A model generated the notes under the pieces. It was not told the origin of the DNA. It did not search any database and saw only the letters and a program-made list of their open reading frames with translations. 64,000 bases of DNA from Salipiger mangrovisoli (GTDB taxonomy: Bacteria; Pseudomonadota; Alphaproteobacteria; Rhodobacterales; Rhodobacteraceae). Below, in pieces: positions 47,029 through 55,303 of this stretch (the first letter of the stretch is position 1; every line of letters begins with the position of its first letter). The DNA lies in the NCBI RefSeq assembly GCF_015223355.1, contig NZ_JADFFK010000001.1, forward strand, positions 558,001-622,000. Direction: 5' to 3'. The position numbers and the translations under genes are program-made.

Positions 47029-47598
47029 ATGTTCGCGGTGATGAAAACCGGCGGCAAGCAATACAAGGTCCAGGCGGGCGACGTGCTCCGCGTGGAAAAG
47101 CTGGCTGCAGACGCGGGTGAAACCGTTCAGTTCAACGAAGTGCTGATCCTCGGCGGCGACAACGTCACCGTTGGTGCTCCGCTGGTGTCCGGTGCCGCCG
47201 TCCAGGCGACCGTGATCGACCAGATCAAGGGCGACAAGGTCATCAGCTTCGTGAAGCGTCGCCGTAAGCACGGCTCGCAGCGTACCCGTGGCCACCGTCA
47301 GCAGCTCACCCTGCTGCGCGTGACCGAGATCCTCGCATCCGGCGCCGAAGGCACCGGCGTGAAGGCCGCCACCGGCGCAGCCTCCGCTCCGAAAGCCGCT
47401 CCGGCCGCAGCTGCCCCGAAAGCAGCCGCCGCAGGCGACGATCTGACCCAGATCACCGGTGTCGGCCCCGCCGCCGCCAAGAAGCTGAACGAAGCTGGTA
47501 TCACCACCTTCGCACAGCTCGCAGCCGTTGACCCCGAGAGCTTCGACGCCGTCAAGGTGAAGCCCGAGTGGGTTGAGCAGGCCAAGACCCTGGCCTGA
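47029..47598 (+). CDS. rplU: Ribosomal protein L21 with C-terminal helix-hairpin-helix extension
   Basis: A 189-residue protein. Residues 1-103 are L21 (MFAVMKTGGKQYKVQAGDVLRVEKL ... RRRKHGSQRTRGHRQQLTLLRVTEI, read in parts), which binds 23S rRNA in the large subunit. An Ala-rich linker leads to a helix-hairpin-helix-like domain (DDLTQITGVGPAAAKKLNEAG..., about 140-189) absent from E. coli L21 (103 residues). Such extensions are known in Rhodobacterales. It is followed 22 bases later by rpmA. Confidence 0.95.
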   Translation: MFAVMKTGGKQYKVQAGDVLRVEKLAADAGETVQFNEVLILGGDNVTVGAPLVSGAAVQATVIDQIKGDKVISFVKRRRKHGSQRTRGHRQQLTLLRVTEILASGAEGTGVKAATGAASAPKAAPAAAAPKAAAAGDDLTQITGVGPAAAKKLNEAGITTFAQLAAVDPESFDAVKVKPEWVEQAKTLA

Positions 47599-47620
47599 TA
47601 GACATTAAGGAGACCAACCC

Positions 47621-47890
47621 ATGGCACATAAAAAAGCAGGCGGTAGCTCCCGTAACGGCCGCGACTCCGCTGGCCGCCGTCTCGGCGTGAAACTCTACGG
47701 TGGCCAGGCGGCCATTCCGGGCAACATCATCATCCGTCAGCGCGGCACCAAGTTCTGGCCGGGCGAAGGCGTGGACATGGGCCGGGATCACACGATCTTT
47801 GCCGTGGCCGAAGGTTCGGTCAAGTTCCACAAGGGCCTGAAGGGCCGCACCTTCGTATCCGTCCTGCCGGTGGCGGAGGCTGCTGAGTAA
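47621..47890 (+). CDS. rpmA: Ribosomal protein L27
   Basis: An 89-residue protein with the universal L27 start [20 protein letters not shown] and GVKLYGGQ. The N-terminus reaches the peptidyl-transferase centre in the 50S subunit. Ribosome site AAGGAG upstream; co-transcribed with rplU. Confidence 0.97.
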   Translation: MAHKKAGGSSRNGRDSAGRRLGVKLYGGQAAIPGNIIIRQRGTKFWPGEGVDMGRDHTIFAVAEGSVKFHKGLKGRTFVSVLPVAEAAE

Positions 47891-47914
47891 GCTGATCCCG
47901 GATCGCAAAATTGG

Positions 47915-47940
47915 AGGGGATCGGCACGGGCCGGTCCCCT
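47915..47940 (+). terminator. Hairpin after rpmA
   Basis: A 10-bp stem (AGGGGATCGG 47915-47924 with CCGGTCCCCT 47931-47940, one G-T pair) and a six-base loop, followed by TCTCCGTTTC. Probable terminator of rplU-rpmA. Confidence 0.6.
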
Positions 47941-48001
47941 TCTCCGTTTCGGGAGGAGACGAAGCGGCCCGCGAGATTTCTCGCACAAGAGGAGAAAGAC
48001 C

Positions 48002-48553
48002 ATGAGTCTGGCCGAAGACGACCAGCTGGCCGCGCAGGCGGTTATCGAGACACCCCGCTTCCTGCTGCGGCCGCTGCGCCGCTCGGATGCGGGCATGATC
48101 GCCCACTACACGTCCGAACTGCGCCTCGCGCGCATGACCACCTCGATTCCGCACCCGCTGCCGCCGGGCGCGACCGAGGCCTTCATCGCCCGCTCCATGG
48201 ATCCCAAGCGGGTCGAGGACGTCTGGGCCATGGATGCCTCCGAGCAAGGCGGGGCCGAGGTGATGGGGCTGATCTCGCTCGAGCGTCTGACCGATGGCAA
48301 CCAGGCCGAGATCGGCTACTGGGTCGCGCCGCCGTTCTGGAACACCGGCCATGCCTCGGAAGCGGTCCGCGCGATGGTGCAGGCCAACCCCTTCGGCAGC
48401 GCCACGATGTTCGCCTCGGTCTTCCAGGACAACGCCGCCTCGGCGCGGGTGCTGACCAATTGCGGTTTCGAATATATCGGTGACGCCGAGGCTTTCTCGG
48501 TTGCGCGCAATTCCGCAGTGCCCACATGGACCTACCTGCGTCGGATGGACTGA
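48002..48553 (+). CDS. GNAT-family N-acetyltransferase (RimJ/RimL-like)
   Basis: A 183-residue acetyltransferase after AGGAGAAAG. GNAT features: TPRFLLRPLRRSDAGMI near the N-terminus, the core strand EIGYWVAPPFWNTGHASEAVRAMV and VFQDNAASARVLTNCGFEYIG at the C-terminus. This ribosomal-protein N-acetyltransferase style uses acetyl-CoA; the substrate cannot be told. It is adjacent to rplU-rpmA. Confidence 0.85.
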   Translation: MSLAEDDQLAAQAVIETPRFLLRPLRRSDAGMIAHYTSELRLARMTTSIPHPLPPGATEAFIARSMDPKRVEDVWAMDASEQGGAEVMGLISLERLTDGNQAEIGYWVAPPFWNTGHASEAVRAMVQANPFGSATMFASVFQDNAASARVLTNCGFEYIGDAEAFSVARNSAVPTWTYLRRMD

Positions 48554-48651
48554 GCGCGGCCCCGCGCCGCGCCACCCCCGCGACAATGTGATCCCGCCCG
48601 GCCTACGAATTCCGTTGGCCGGGCGTTCGCTTGCCTCGTATAAGCGGAGCC

Positions 48652-50619
48652 ATGATCACCGAATTCGGACATTTCGCGCTCATCCTCGCCTTCCTCGTTG
48701 CCTGCGTGCAGGCGGTGGTGCCGATGATCGGGGCGCACAAGCGCTGGCCCGGCTGGATGGCCGTCGCCGAGCCTGCCGCCACGGCGCAATTCCTGCTGGT
48801 CGCGCTGTCCTTCGGCGCGCTGATGCACGCCTTCATCACCTCGGACTTCTCGCTGCGGCTGGTGGTGCTGAATTCGCATTCCGCCAAGCCGATGCTCTAC
48901 AAGATCAGCGGCGTCTGGGGGAACCACGAAGGCTCGATGCTGCTCTGGGTGCTGATCCTGGCGCTCTTCGGCGCGATGGCGGCCTGGTTCGGGGGCAACC
49001 TGCCGCCGACGCTGCGCGCGCGGGTGCTGTCCGTGCAGGCCTCGGTTGCGGTGGCCTTCTTCGCCTTCATCCTCTTCACCTCGAACCCCTTCCTGCGCCT
49101 CGCGGTGCCGCCCTTCGACGGGCAGGATCTCAACCCGCTGCTGCAGGATCCGGGGCTCGCCTTCCACCCGCCGTTCCTCTACCTCGGCTACGTCGGCCTC
49201 TCGATCTGCTTCAGCTTCGCGGTTGCCGCGCTGATCGAAGGGCGGGTCGATGCCGCCTGGGGTCGCTGGGTGCGTCCCTGGACGCTGCTGAGCTGGGTCT
49301 TCCTGACCATCGGCATCGCGCTTGGCTCGTGGTGGGCCTACTACGAGCTGGGCTGGGGCGGCTTCTGGTTCTGGGACCCGGTCGAGAACGCCTCGTTCAT
49401 GCCCTGGCTGCTGGCCGCCGCGCTGCTGCATTCCGCCATCGTGGTGGAAAAGCGCGAGGCGCTGAAGAGCTGGACGATCCTGCTGGCGATCCTTGCCTTC
49501 GGCTTCTCGCTGATCGGCACCTTCATCGTGCGCTCGGGCGTGCTGACCTCGGTGCATGCCTTCGCCTCGGACCCGCAACGCGGCGTGTTCATCCTCGGCA
49601 TCCTCGTCTTCTTCACCGGCGGCGCGCTGACGCTCTATGCCGCGCGGGCAGGGGTCATGCAGGCCAAGGGGGTCTTCGGCCTCGTCAGCCGCGAGTCGGC
49701 GCTGGTGCTGAACAACATCCTGCTCGCGGTGGCCTGCTTCGTGGTCTTCACCGGCACGCTCTGGCCGCTGGTCGCCGAGATGCTTTTCGGCCGCAAGCTC
49801 TCGGTCGGCGCACCCTTCTTCAACATGGCCTTCACCCCCTTCATGGTCCTGCTGGGGCTCATCCTGCCAATCGGCGGGATGATCAGCTGGAAACGCGGCA
49901 AGCTCGGCCGGGTGGTCCAGCAGCTGGTGCCGGCGCTGGTGCTGGCCCTGGCGCTGGCGGGTCTGGTCTGGGCGATGCAGACCGGACGCAGCCTGATGGG
50001 GCCGATTGGGGTCTTCCTCGGCACCTGGCTCGTCGCTGGCTCGGCCACCGATCTGCTCGGCCGCATCGGCCAGAGCCGCGACTGGCGCCGCCTCGCGCGG
50101 CTGCCGCGCGCCGACTGGGGCAAGGCGGTGGCCCATGCGGGTCTTGGCGTCACCATGCTGGGCGTTGCCGGGCTGATGGCCTGGGAAGAAGAGGACATCC
50201 GCGTCGCACAGATGAACGCCCCCTTCACCGTCGGGGCCTACGAGCTTGAACTGCTCGGCGTCGAGCGCGTGCAGGGCCCCAATTACTTCTCGGACATGGG
50301 AGAGGTCTCGCTGCGCCGGGACGGGGCCGAGATTGCCCATCTCTACCCCGAGAAGCGCAGCTATCCGGTGGCCGGGATGCCGACCACCGAAGCGGCCATC
50401 GACGGCGGCTTCCTGCGGGACGTCTATGTGGTGCTGGGCGATGCGCAGGCGGGCGGTGGCTGGACCATGCGGGTCTACGTGAAACCGCTGGCCAACTGGA
50501 TCTGGGGCGGGGCGATCCTCATGGCGCTCGGCGGTGCCCTCAGCCTGTCGGACCGTCGCTTCCGCGTCGCCGCGGGCGCGCGCAAGACGGCACCGGCGCG
50601 CGGAGTGCCCGCGGAATGA
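48652..50619 (+). CDS. ccmF: Cytochrome c heme lyase subunit CcmF
   Basis: A 655-residue polytopic membrane protein. The tryptophan-rich WWD signature is WGGFWFWDPVENASFMPWL (about 240-258), and conserved heme-ligand histidines lie in surrounding loops (LNSHSAKPMLYK, FHPPFLYLGYVG). CcmF reduces and attaches heme to apocytochrome c with CcmH in the periplasm. The start ATG 48652 gives the usual N-terminus (MITEFGHFALILAF). The stop overlaps the ccmH start. Confidence 0.95.
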   Translation: MITEFGHFALILAFLVACVQAVVPMIGAHKRWPGWMAVAEPAATAQFLLVALSFGALMHAFITSDFSLRLVVLNSHSAKPMLYKISGVWGNHEGSMLLWVLILALFGAMAAWFGGNLPPTLRARVLSVQASVAVAFFAFILFTSNPFLRLAVPPFDGQDLNPLLQDPGLAFHPPFLYLGYVGLSICFSFAVAALIEGRVDAAWGRWVRPWTLLSWVFLTIGIALGSWWAYYELGWGGFWFWDPVENASFMPWLLAAALLHSAIVVEKREALKSWTILLAILAFGFSLIGTFIVRSGVLTSVHAFASDPQRGVFILGILVFFTGGALTLYAARAGVMQAKGVFGLVSRESALVLNNILLAVACFVVFTGTLWPLVAEMLFGRKLSVGAPFFNMAFTPFMVLLGLILPIGGMISWKRGKLGRVVQQLVPALVLALALAGLVWAMQTGRSLMGPIGVFLGTWLVAGSATDLLGRIGQSRDWRRLARLPRADWGKAVAHAGLGVTMLGVAGLMAWEEEDIRVAQMNAPFTVGAYELELLGVERVQGPNYFSDMGEVSLRRDGAEIAHLYPEKRSYPVAGMPTTEAAIDGGFLRDVYVVLGDAQAGGGWTMRVYVKPLANWIWGGAILMALGGALSLSDRRFRVAAGARKTAPARGVPAE

Positions 50620-51113
50620 CTTTCGCAAAGCCCTTCCGTGCGCTGCTCTTGCTGGCGCTGCTTGCCCTTCCGCTGATGCAGGCGGCCGTGGTGCATGCGG
50701 TGCAGCCCGACGAGATGCTCGCCGACCCGGCGCTCGAGGCGCGGGCGCGGGATCTCTCGAAGCACCTGCGCTGCCTCGTCTGCCAGAACGAGAACATCGA
50801 CGATTCCAACGCCGCGCTCGCCCGCGACCTGCGCCTCTTGGTGCGTGAGCGGCTGGTCGCCGGCGACAGCGACGACGAGGCGGTGGCCTACCTGGTGGAC
50901 CGCTACGGCGAATTCGTCCTGCTGCAACCCACCACGCGGGGCTGGAACTGGCTGCTCTGGGCCGCCGGGCCGATCCTCTTCGTGCTCGCGTTGATCGTCG
51001 CGGCGGTCTATCTGCGCGGCCGCTCGCGCGCCGAGGCGCGCACAGAGGCCGGGCTCAGCCCCGAGGAAGAAGCCCGTCTGAAGCGCATTCTGGACGAGGG
51101 CAGCTCCTCCTGA
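50616..51113 (+). CDS. ccmH: Cytochrome c maturation thioredoxin-like protein CcmH/CcmL
   Basis: A 165-residue protein with a signal/anchor (ALLLLALLALPLMQAAVVHA), the catalytic RCLVCQN motif (Cys53, Cys56) and a C-terminal transmembrane helix (WLLWAAGPILFVLALIVAAVYL). It reduces apocytochrome c thiols for heme attachment. ATG overlaps the ccmF stop (ATGA), so the two are translated together. Confidence 0.93.
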   Translation: MTFAKPFRALLLLALLALPLMQAAVVHAVQPDEMLADPALEARARDLSKHLRCLVCQNENIDDSNAALARDLRLLVRERLVAGDSDDEAVAYLVDRYGEFVLLQPTTRGWNWLLWAAGPILFVLALIVAAVYLRGRSRAEARTEAGLSPEEEARLKRILDEGSSS

Positions 51114-51115
51114 TA

Positions 51116-51140
51116 GGACTGCCGGCAGGGTCGGCAGTCC
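51116..51140 (+). terminator. Hairpin after ccmH
   Basis: A perfect 9-bp stem GGACTGCCG (51116-51124) / CGGCAGTCC (51132-51140) with a seven-base loop. No T-run, so it may be a weak or Rho-assisted terminator. Confidence 0.5.
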
Positions 51141-51295
51141 ACCCAGTCTCCGCCGCCCGGTGTTCCGGGTACGCTGAACCTGCCTTTCGGATCGCAGAGC
51201 TGTCCCGGACCATCCGGCGCTGCCTGACGGACAAGGGCGGAACTCCAGCCCCGCAAGGGGTCGGGCAAAAGGCGCCGGAGGATCTGGAGGATCCG

Positions 51296-51820
51296 ATGAC
51301 CCACCCCCTGAAGGACGAGTCCCTGAAACGGGACACCATTCCGCTTGCCATCGACGACCTCTCGGGCTTTGCGCGCGCGCTGCGCGCCGGTCTCGAGGCG
51401 GCTCCGTCGCATCAGCAGATGCTGGGCCTGATCGCCCGCGCCGCGGGCTACCGCAACTACCAGCACCTGCGCGCCAAGGTCACGCCCGCGCCCAAGGCCG
51501 ATCCGCAGCTGGTGTCGCGCGCGTTGCGGCATTTCGACGGGCAGGGGCTGTTGCTGCGCTTTCCGGGCCGCACGGCGATCCAGGGGCTCTGTCTCTGGGC
51601 GCTCTGGGCCCGCATCCCGCCGCGCACAGCCTTCACCGAGCGCGAGATCAGCGCCCGTCTCGATGCGCTCTGCGCCTTCCGCGATGCCGCGCAGGTCCGC
51701 CGCAGCATGGTCGAGAACCGGATGCTCGAGCGCACGCGCGATGGCGCGGTCTACCTGCGCGTCGAGACCCGCCCGAGCGCCGAAGCCCTTGCGCTGATCT
51801 CGGCGCTGCGCGCGCGCTGA
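51296..51820 (+). CDS. DUF2087 domain protein
   Basis: A 174-residue protein. The N-terminal half is helical (IPLAIDDLSGFARALRAGLEA ... GYRNYQHLRAK). The C-terminal half matches DUF2087: LRHFDGQGLLLRFPG, then FTEREISARLDAL and FRDAAQVRRSMVENRMLERTRDGAVY. DUF2087 is a winged-helix-like domain found in putative transcription factors. Preceded by GGAGGATCC. Confidence 0.8.
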   Translation: MTHPLKDESLKRDTIPLAIDDLSGFARALRAGLEAAPSHQQMLGLIARAAGYRNYQHLRAKVTPAPKADPQLVSRALRHFDGQGLLLRFPGRTAIQGLCLWALWARIPPRTAFTEREISARLDALCAFRDAAQVRRSMVENRMLERTRDGAVYLRVETRPSAEALALISALRAR

Positions 51821-51898
51821 GGGCGGTGCGGGGGCTTGCGCCCCGGGCGCGCGCGGGGGAGAGTTCCCGCGCGCAACCGCGCAAACCCGGAGGACCCC

Positions 51899-52675
51899 AT
51901 GCAGTACGACACCATCCGCTACGAGATCGCCGACGACGTAGCGCTGATTACCCTGGCCCGGCCCGACGTGATGAACGCGCTTTCCGCGCCGATGCGGGCC
52001 GAATTGACCCATGCCATCCAGGCTGGCGGCAAGGACGCGCGGGTGGTGGTGCTGACCGGCGAGGGGCGGGCCTTCTGCTCGGGGCAGGACCTCGGCGATC
52101 GGGAGAGCGCGGCGAACATCGACCTCGAGCGGGTGCTGCGCGACGAATACATGCCGATGCTGGCCGCGCTCGTCGATTGCCCGCGCCCGACCATCGCCGC
52201 GGTGAACGGCGCGGCGGCGGGGGCCGGGGCCAACCTTGCGCTGGCCGCCGACGTGGTGATCGCCGCCGAGAGCGCCTTCTTCATGCAGGCGTTCACCCGT
52301 ATCGGCCTGATGCCCGACGCCGGTGGCACCTGGATGCTGCCCCGGCAGATGGGCATTGCCAAGGCGATGGGCGCGGCGCTCTTCGCCGACCGCATCAGCG
52401 CGGCGCAGGCCGAGCGCTGGGGGATGATCTGGGAGGCGGTGCCCGACGCCGAGTTCGAGGCGATCTGGCGCGCGCGGGCGGCGCATCTCGCGCAGGGTCC
52501 CTCCGAGGCCTATGCCCGGATCAAGCGTGCCATCCGCGGGGCCTTCGAGAAGGATCTCGACGGGCAACTCCTGCTCGAGGCGCAGCTCCAGGGCGAATGC
52601 GGCATGACGCGGGACTTCAAGGAGGGCGTCGTGGCCTTCCACGAAAAGCGCCCCGCGAAATTCGAGGGACGTTGA
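51899..52675 (+). CDS. Enoyl-CoA hydratase/isomerase family protein (PaaG-like)
   Basis: A 258-residue crotonase-fold enzyme from ATG 51899 with GGAGG upstream. The oxyanion-hole segments are AFCSGQDLGDRES and GAAAGAGANLALAADVVIAA; FFMQAFTRIGLMPDAGGTWMLPRQMG is the pattern of PaaG-type isomerases. Substrate could be an aromatic-derived or other acyl-CoA. It converges with a CoA-transferase gene three bases away, suggesting a shared acyl-CoA role but separate promoters. Confidence 0.85.
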   Translation: MQYDTIRYEIADDVALITLARPDVMNALSAPMRAELTHAIQAGGKDARVVVLTGEGRAFCSGQDLGDRESAANIDLERVLRDEYMPMLAALVDCPRPTIAAVNGAAAGAGANLALAADVVIAAESAFFMQAFTRIGLMPDAGGTWMLPRQMGIAKAMGAALFADRISAAQAERWGMIWEAVPDAEFEAIWRARAAHLAQGPSEAYARIKRAIRGAFEKDLDGQLLLEAQLQGECGMTRDFKEGVVAFHEKRPAKFEGR

Positions 52676-52678
52676 AGC

Positions 52679-54028
52679 TCACCCGGCGGCGGCCGCACCC
52701 TCCGGCCAGCGCGGCGCATCGATCCGCAGCGGCCCGGCGGGGTGCGTCCAGCGCGGCGGCTGCCCGTCAAGCGTGACCGGGAAGCGCAGCCGCCGCGCCG
52801 GGCCCCATCCGGTTTGCTCGGTCTCGGCGGCAAGATCGGCCTCGCTTGCAGCGATGGGCGCGCCGGTCATCTGGCGCGCGCCTGCGGCCACCAGCAGCGC
52901 GGCGGTGCGGGCCAGCGACAGCCGCGCAGAGAGGATACGTCCGTCGCGTTGTTGTTGCCGCAGCGCGCGCAGCACGGCGGCGGCCATCAGGCAGCCCGTC
53001 GCATGGTCGAGCGCCTGCAGCGGCAGCGGTACGGGCCGCGCCGCGGCGCTGCGCCGCATCCCCTCGTCGGCGATGCCGCAGCTCATCTGCACAAGGCTGT
53101 CGAAACCGCGCCGCCCGCTCCAGGGCCCGGTCCAGCCGTAGGCATTGAGGCTGACATCGATCAGGCCGGGGGCCATGCGCTGGCGGGCCTCTGCGCCGAA
53201 TCCAAGCCCTTCCAGAGCGCCGGGACGGTAGCCGTGCACGAGCACGTCGGCGCCCTTCAACAGCGCGGTGAAGCTCTGGCGGTCCGCGGGTTTCGTCAGG
53301 TCGAGACCGGCGCGGCGCTTGCCGAGGGTGACCTCGGGCTCGACACCCGGCTCGCCCCAGAACGGCGGGTCGATGCGCAGCACCTCTGCGCCGAAGCCGG
53401 CAAGGAACCGTGTCGCCACCGGACCCGCGAGTACGCGTGTCAGGTCGAGCACGCGAAGCCCGCGGACCGGAACCGGGCCGGGCCGGCTGCCGGTCTCCTG
53501 CCAGGCGATGAGCGGCTCGGCCGCGACGGCGCGGCCCTGCGGGTGCGCCGCCCAGTCTTTCAGTCCGTGCATCGCCGCCGCGGCGCCGCCTGCCGCGACC
53601 ACGGCCTCCTCCAGCGCGCCCTTACGCCACCTGGCGACCTCCGCCGCGACGGCGGGTTTCTCTGCGGCACAGCCGAGCACGGATAGCGCCGCCGCGCGGT
53701 GGTGCGGCGCATTGGTGTGCAGGCGAATCCAGCCGTCCGCCGTGGCATAATCCCCGGCGATCGGATCCCAAGCTGAAGGCAGTTCCCAGCCCTGCGGCCG
53801 CAGCGTCCGGTCGAACCACAGCGCGGCCAGCCGCCGGTCCACCCGCAGTTGCCGCGCGCCCAGGAGCGCGCCCATCTCGAGCGCGGCGGCCTTGGTCGCG
53901 GCAGCGGCAAGCTCCGTGACGCGGAAGCAGGACGGCAGCTCGGCGGCAGTCATTTCCGTGGCTGCGAGCGCGGGGCAGAAATCTTGCCCCAGCGCTGCGC
54001 TGATCTGCTGGTCGAAAAAGGATGTCAT
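52679..54028 (-). CDS. Class III CoA-transferase (CaiB/BaiF family)
   Basis: A 449-residue protein. The core has PVRGLRVLDLTRVLAGPVATRFLAGFGAEVLRIDPP, LDLTKPADRQSFTALLKGADVLVHGYRPGALE and GPWSGRRGFDSLVQMSCGIAD, standard CaiB/BaiF blocks. The catalytic Asp is probably in SLNAYG/FDSLVQ context and cannot be fixed by eye. An N-terminal extension of about 180 residues makes it longer than typical single-domain enzymes. It is divergent from the HTH-citrate synthase gene. Confidence 0.85.
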   Translation of the reverse strand: MTSFFDQQISAALGQDFCPALAATEMTAAELPSCFRVTELAAAATKAAALEMGALLGARQLRVDRRLAALWFDRTLRPQGWELPSAWDPIAGDYATADGWIRLHTNAPHHRAAALSVLGCAAEKPAVAAEVARWRKGALEEAVVAAGGAAAAMHGLKDWAAHPQGRAVAAEPLIAWQETGSRPGPVPVRGLRVLDLTRVLAGPVATRFLAGFGAEVLRIDPPFWGEPGVEPEVTLGKRRAGLDLTKPADRQSFTALLKGADVLVHGYRPGALEGLGFGAEARQRMAPGLIDVSLNAYGWTGPWSGRRGFDSLVQMSCGIADEGMRRSAAARPVPLPLQALDHATGCLMAAAVLRALRQQQRDGRILSARLSLARTAALLVAAGARQMTGAPIAASEADLAAETEQTGWGPARRLRFPVTLDGQPPRWTHPAGPLRIDAPRWPEGAAAAG

Positions 54029-54085
54029 CGCGGCCTCCTTGGAAGTTGGCCTCCATGAAAGGCCCGGATTGACCGGCTGTAAATC

Positions 54086-54102
54086 TTGATCAATATAATC
54101 AA
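54086..54102 (+). promoter_or_regulatory. Operator-like inverted repeat in the divergent promoter
   Basis: TTGAT-N7-ATCAA (54086-54102) lies immediately before ATG 54104 and between the divergent CoA-transferase and HTH-citrate synthase genes. It is AT-rich in a GC-rich region. It could be a site for the HTH of the adjacent protein. Confidence 0.45.
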
Positions 54103-54103
54103 T

Positions 54104-55240
54104 ATGAATTCACGCGACTGGATCGACGCCGGAACGGCCTGCGCCTTGCTCGGGGTAAAGCCCCAGACGCTCTATGCCTACGTCAGCCGCGGCCAGCTGC
54201 GCACGCAGGCCGATGCTGGCGATGCCCGCCGGAGCCTTTACGCGCGCGCCGATGCCGAGGCGCTGCTGCGCCAGAACCGCCGCCCGCGCGCCCGCGCCGA
54301 AGTGGCCGAGCAGGCGATCCGCTGGGGGGATCCGGTGCTGGAAACCGCGATTTCCGAGGTGCGGGACGGCATGCTCTGGCTGCGCGGGCGCTCGGTCGAG
54401 GCGTGCGCCGAGAGCATGACTCCCGAACGGATGGCGGCGCATCTCTGCGGCCTTGACCGGCTGGAGTTGCCGGACGCGCCGGCGCGAGGCGCCGGAGAGA
54501 GGCCTGCGGCGCGGGCCGTGCAGGCGCTCTCCGCTGAGCTCGACGGGGCGGTGCCGCTCGGTGATCTCAGAGACACCGAATTCGGCGCGGAGGCGGCACG
54601 TCTGATGTCCCTGGTCGCCAACGCGCTGCTGGGGCGGCCCGGGGGCGGCGTATTGACGGCGCGCTTCGGAGGGGCCTGGGGCCTTGACGGGCGTGGCGAG
54701 GATGACATCCGCCGGGCGCTGGTGCTGCTGAGCGATCACGAGCTGAACCCATCCACGTTCGCCGTGCGGATCGCCGCCTCGACCGGGGCGAGCCTGCCTG
54801 CCGCGCTGCTCTGCGGGCTCGCAACCCTGAGTGGGCCGCGGCATGGCGGAGCCTCGGCACTTGCGCGTGCGGCGCTGGAGGCGGCGATGCGGGGCGAGAC
54901 GGAGACCTTCCTTGCTTCACAGGAGGGGCAATCGCCCTACGGCTTCGGCTATGGTCATCCGCTCTATCTCGACGGTGATCCCCGGGCACGGCTGCTGCTG
55001 GAGCGACTGCCGCATGACCACCCGGTGCGTCACGCGCAGCGCGGGCTCTCTGCGCGGCTCGGGCAAGCGGCGAACGTCGACACCGGGCTGGCGGCGCTGG
55101 AACTGGCGCATGGCCTGCCTCGGGACGCGGGGTTCACCCTGTTTGCCGCGGGGCGGCTGGCGGGCTGGATCGCCCATGCGCGCGAGCAGGCACGGAGTGG
55201 CGCTGTGATCCGTCCGCGGGCGCGCTACGTAGCGGGATAA
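54104..55240 (+). CDS. Citrate synthase-like protein with N-terminal HTH domain
   Basis: A 378-residue protein from ATG 54104. Residues 1-60 are a MerR/excisionase-like winged HTH (WIDAGTACALLGVKPQTLYAYVSRGQLRT, then RRSLYARADAEALLR). The remainder is a citrate synthase fold retaining catalytic positions: GPRHGG, GFGYGHPLYLDGDPRA and NVDTGLAALELAHG. No ribosome site is obvious. It converges with authentic gltA across a shared terminator. Such fusions may act as CoA-ester-responsive regulators or as 2-methylcitrate/citrate synthases; both are open. Confidence 0.8.
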   Translation: MNSRDWIDAGTACALLGVKPQTLYAYVSRGQLRTQADAGDARRSLYARADAEALLRQNRRPRARAEVAEQAIRWGDPVLETAISEVRDGMLWLRGRSVEACAESMTPERMAAHLCGLDRLELPDAPARGAGERPAARAVQALSAELDGAVPLGDLRDTEFGAEAARLMSLVANALLGRPGGGVLTARFGGAWGLDGRGEDDIRRALVLLSDHELNPSTFAVRIAASTGASLPAALLCGLATLSGPRHGGASALARAALEAAMRGETETFLASQEGQSPYGFGYGHPLYLDGDPRARLLLERLPHDHPVRHAQRGLSARLGQAANVDTGLAALELAHGLPRDAGFTLFAAGRLAGWIAHAREQARSGAVIRPRARYVAG

Positions 55241-55258
55241 TGCCCTGCCACACAAGCA

Positions 55259-55284
55259 AAAGGCCCCGCCAAAGCGGGGCCTTT
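55259..55284. terminator. Bidirectional terminator between the HTH-citrate synthase gene and gltA
   Basis: A perfect 11-bp stem AAAGGCCCCGC (55259-55269) / GCGGGGCCTTT (55274-55284) with a four-base loop. A-run on one side and T-run on the other serve the two convergent genes. Confidence 0.85.
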
Positions 55285-55303
55285 CGTACGTCTGAAACCC
55301 GGA

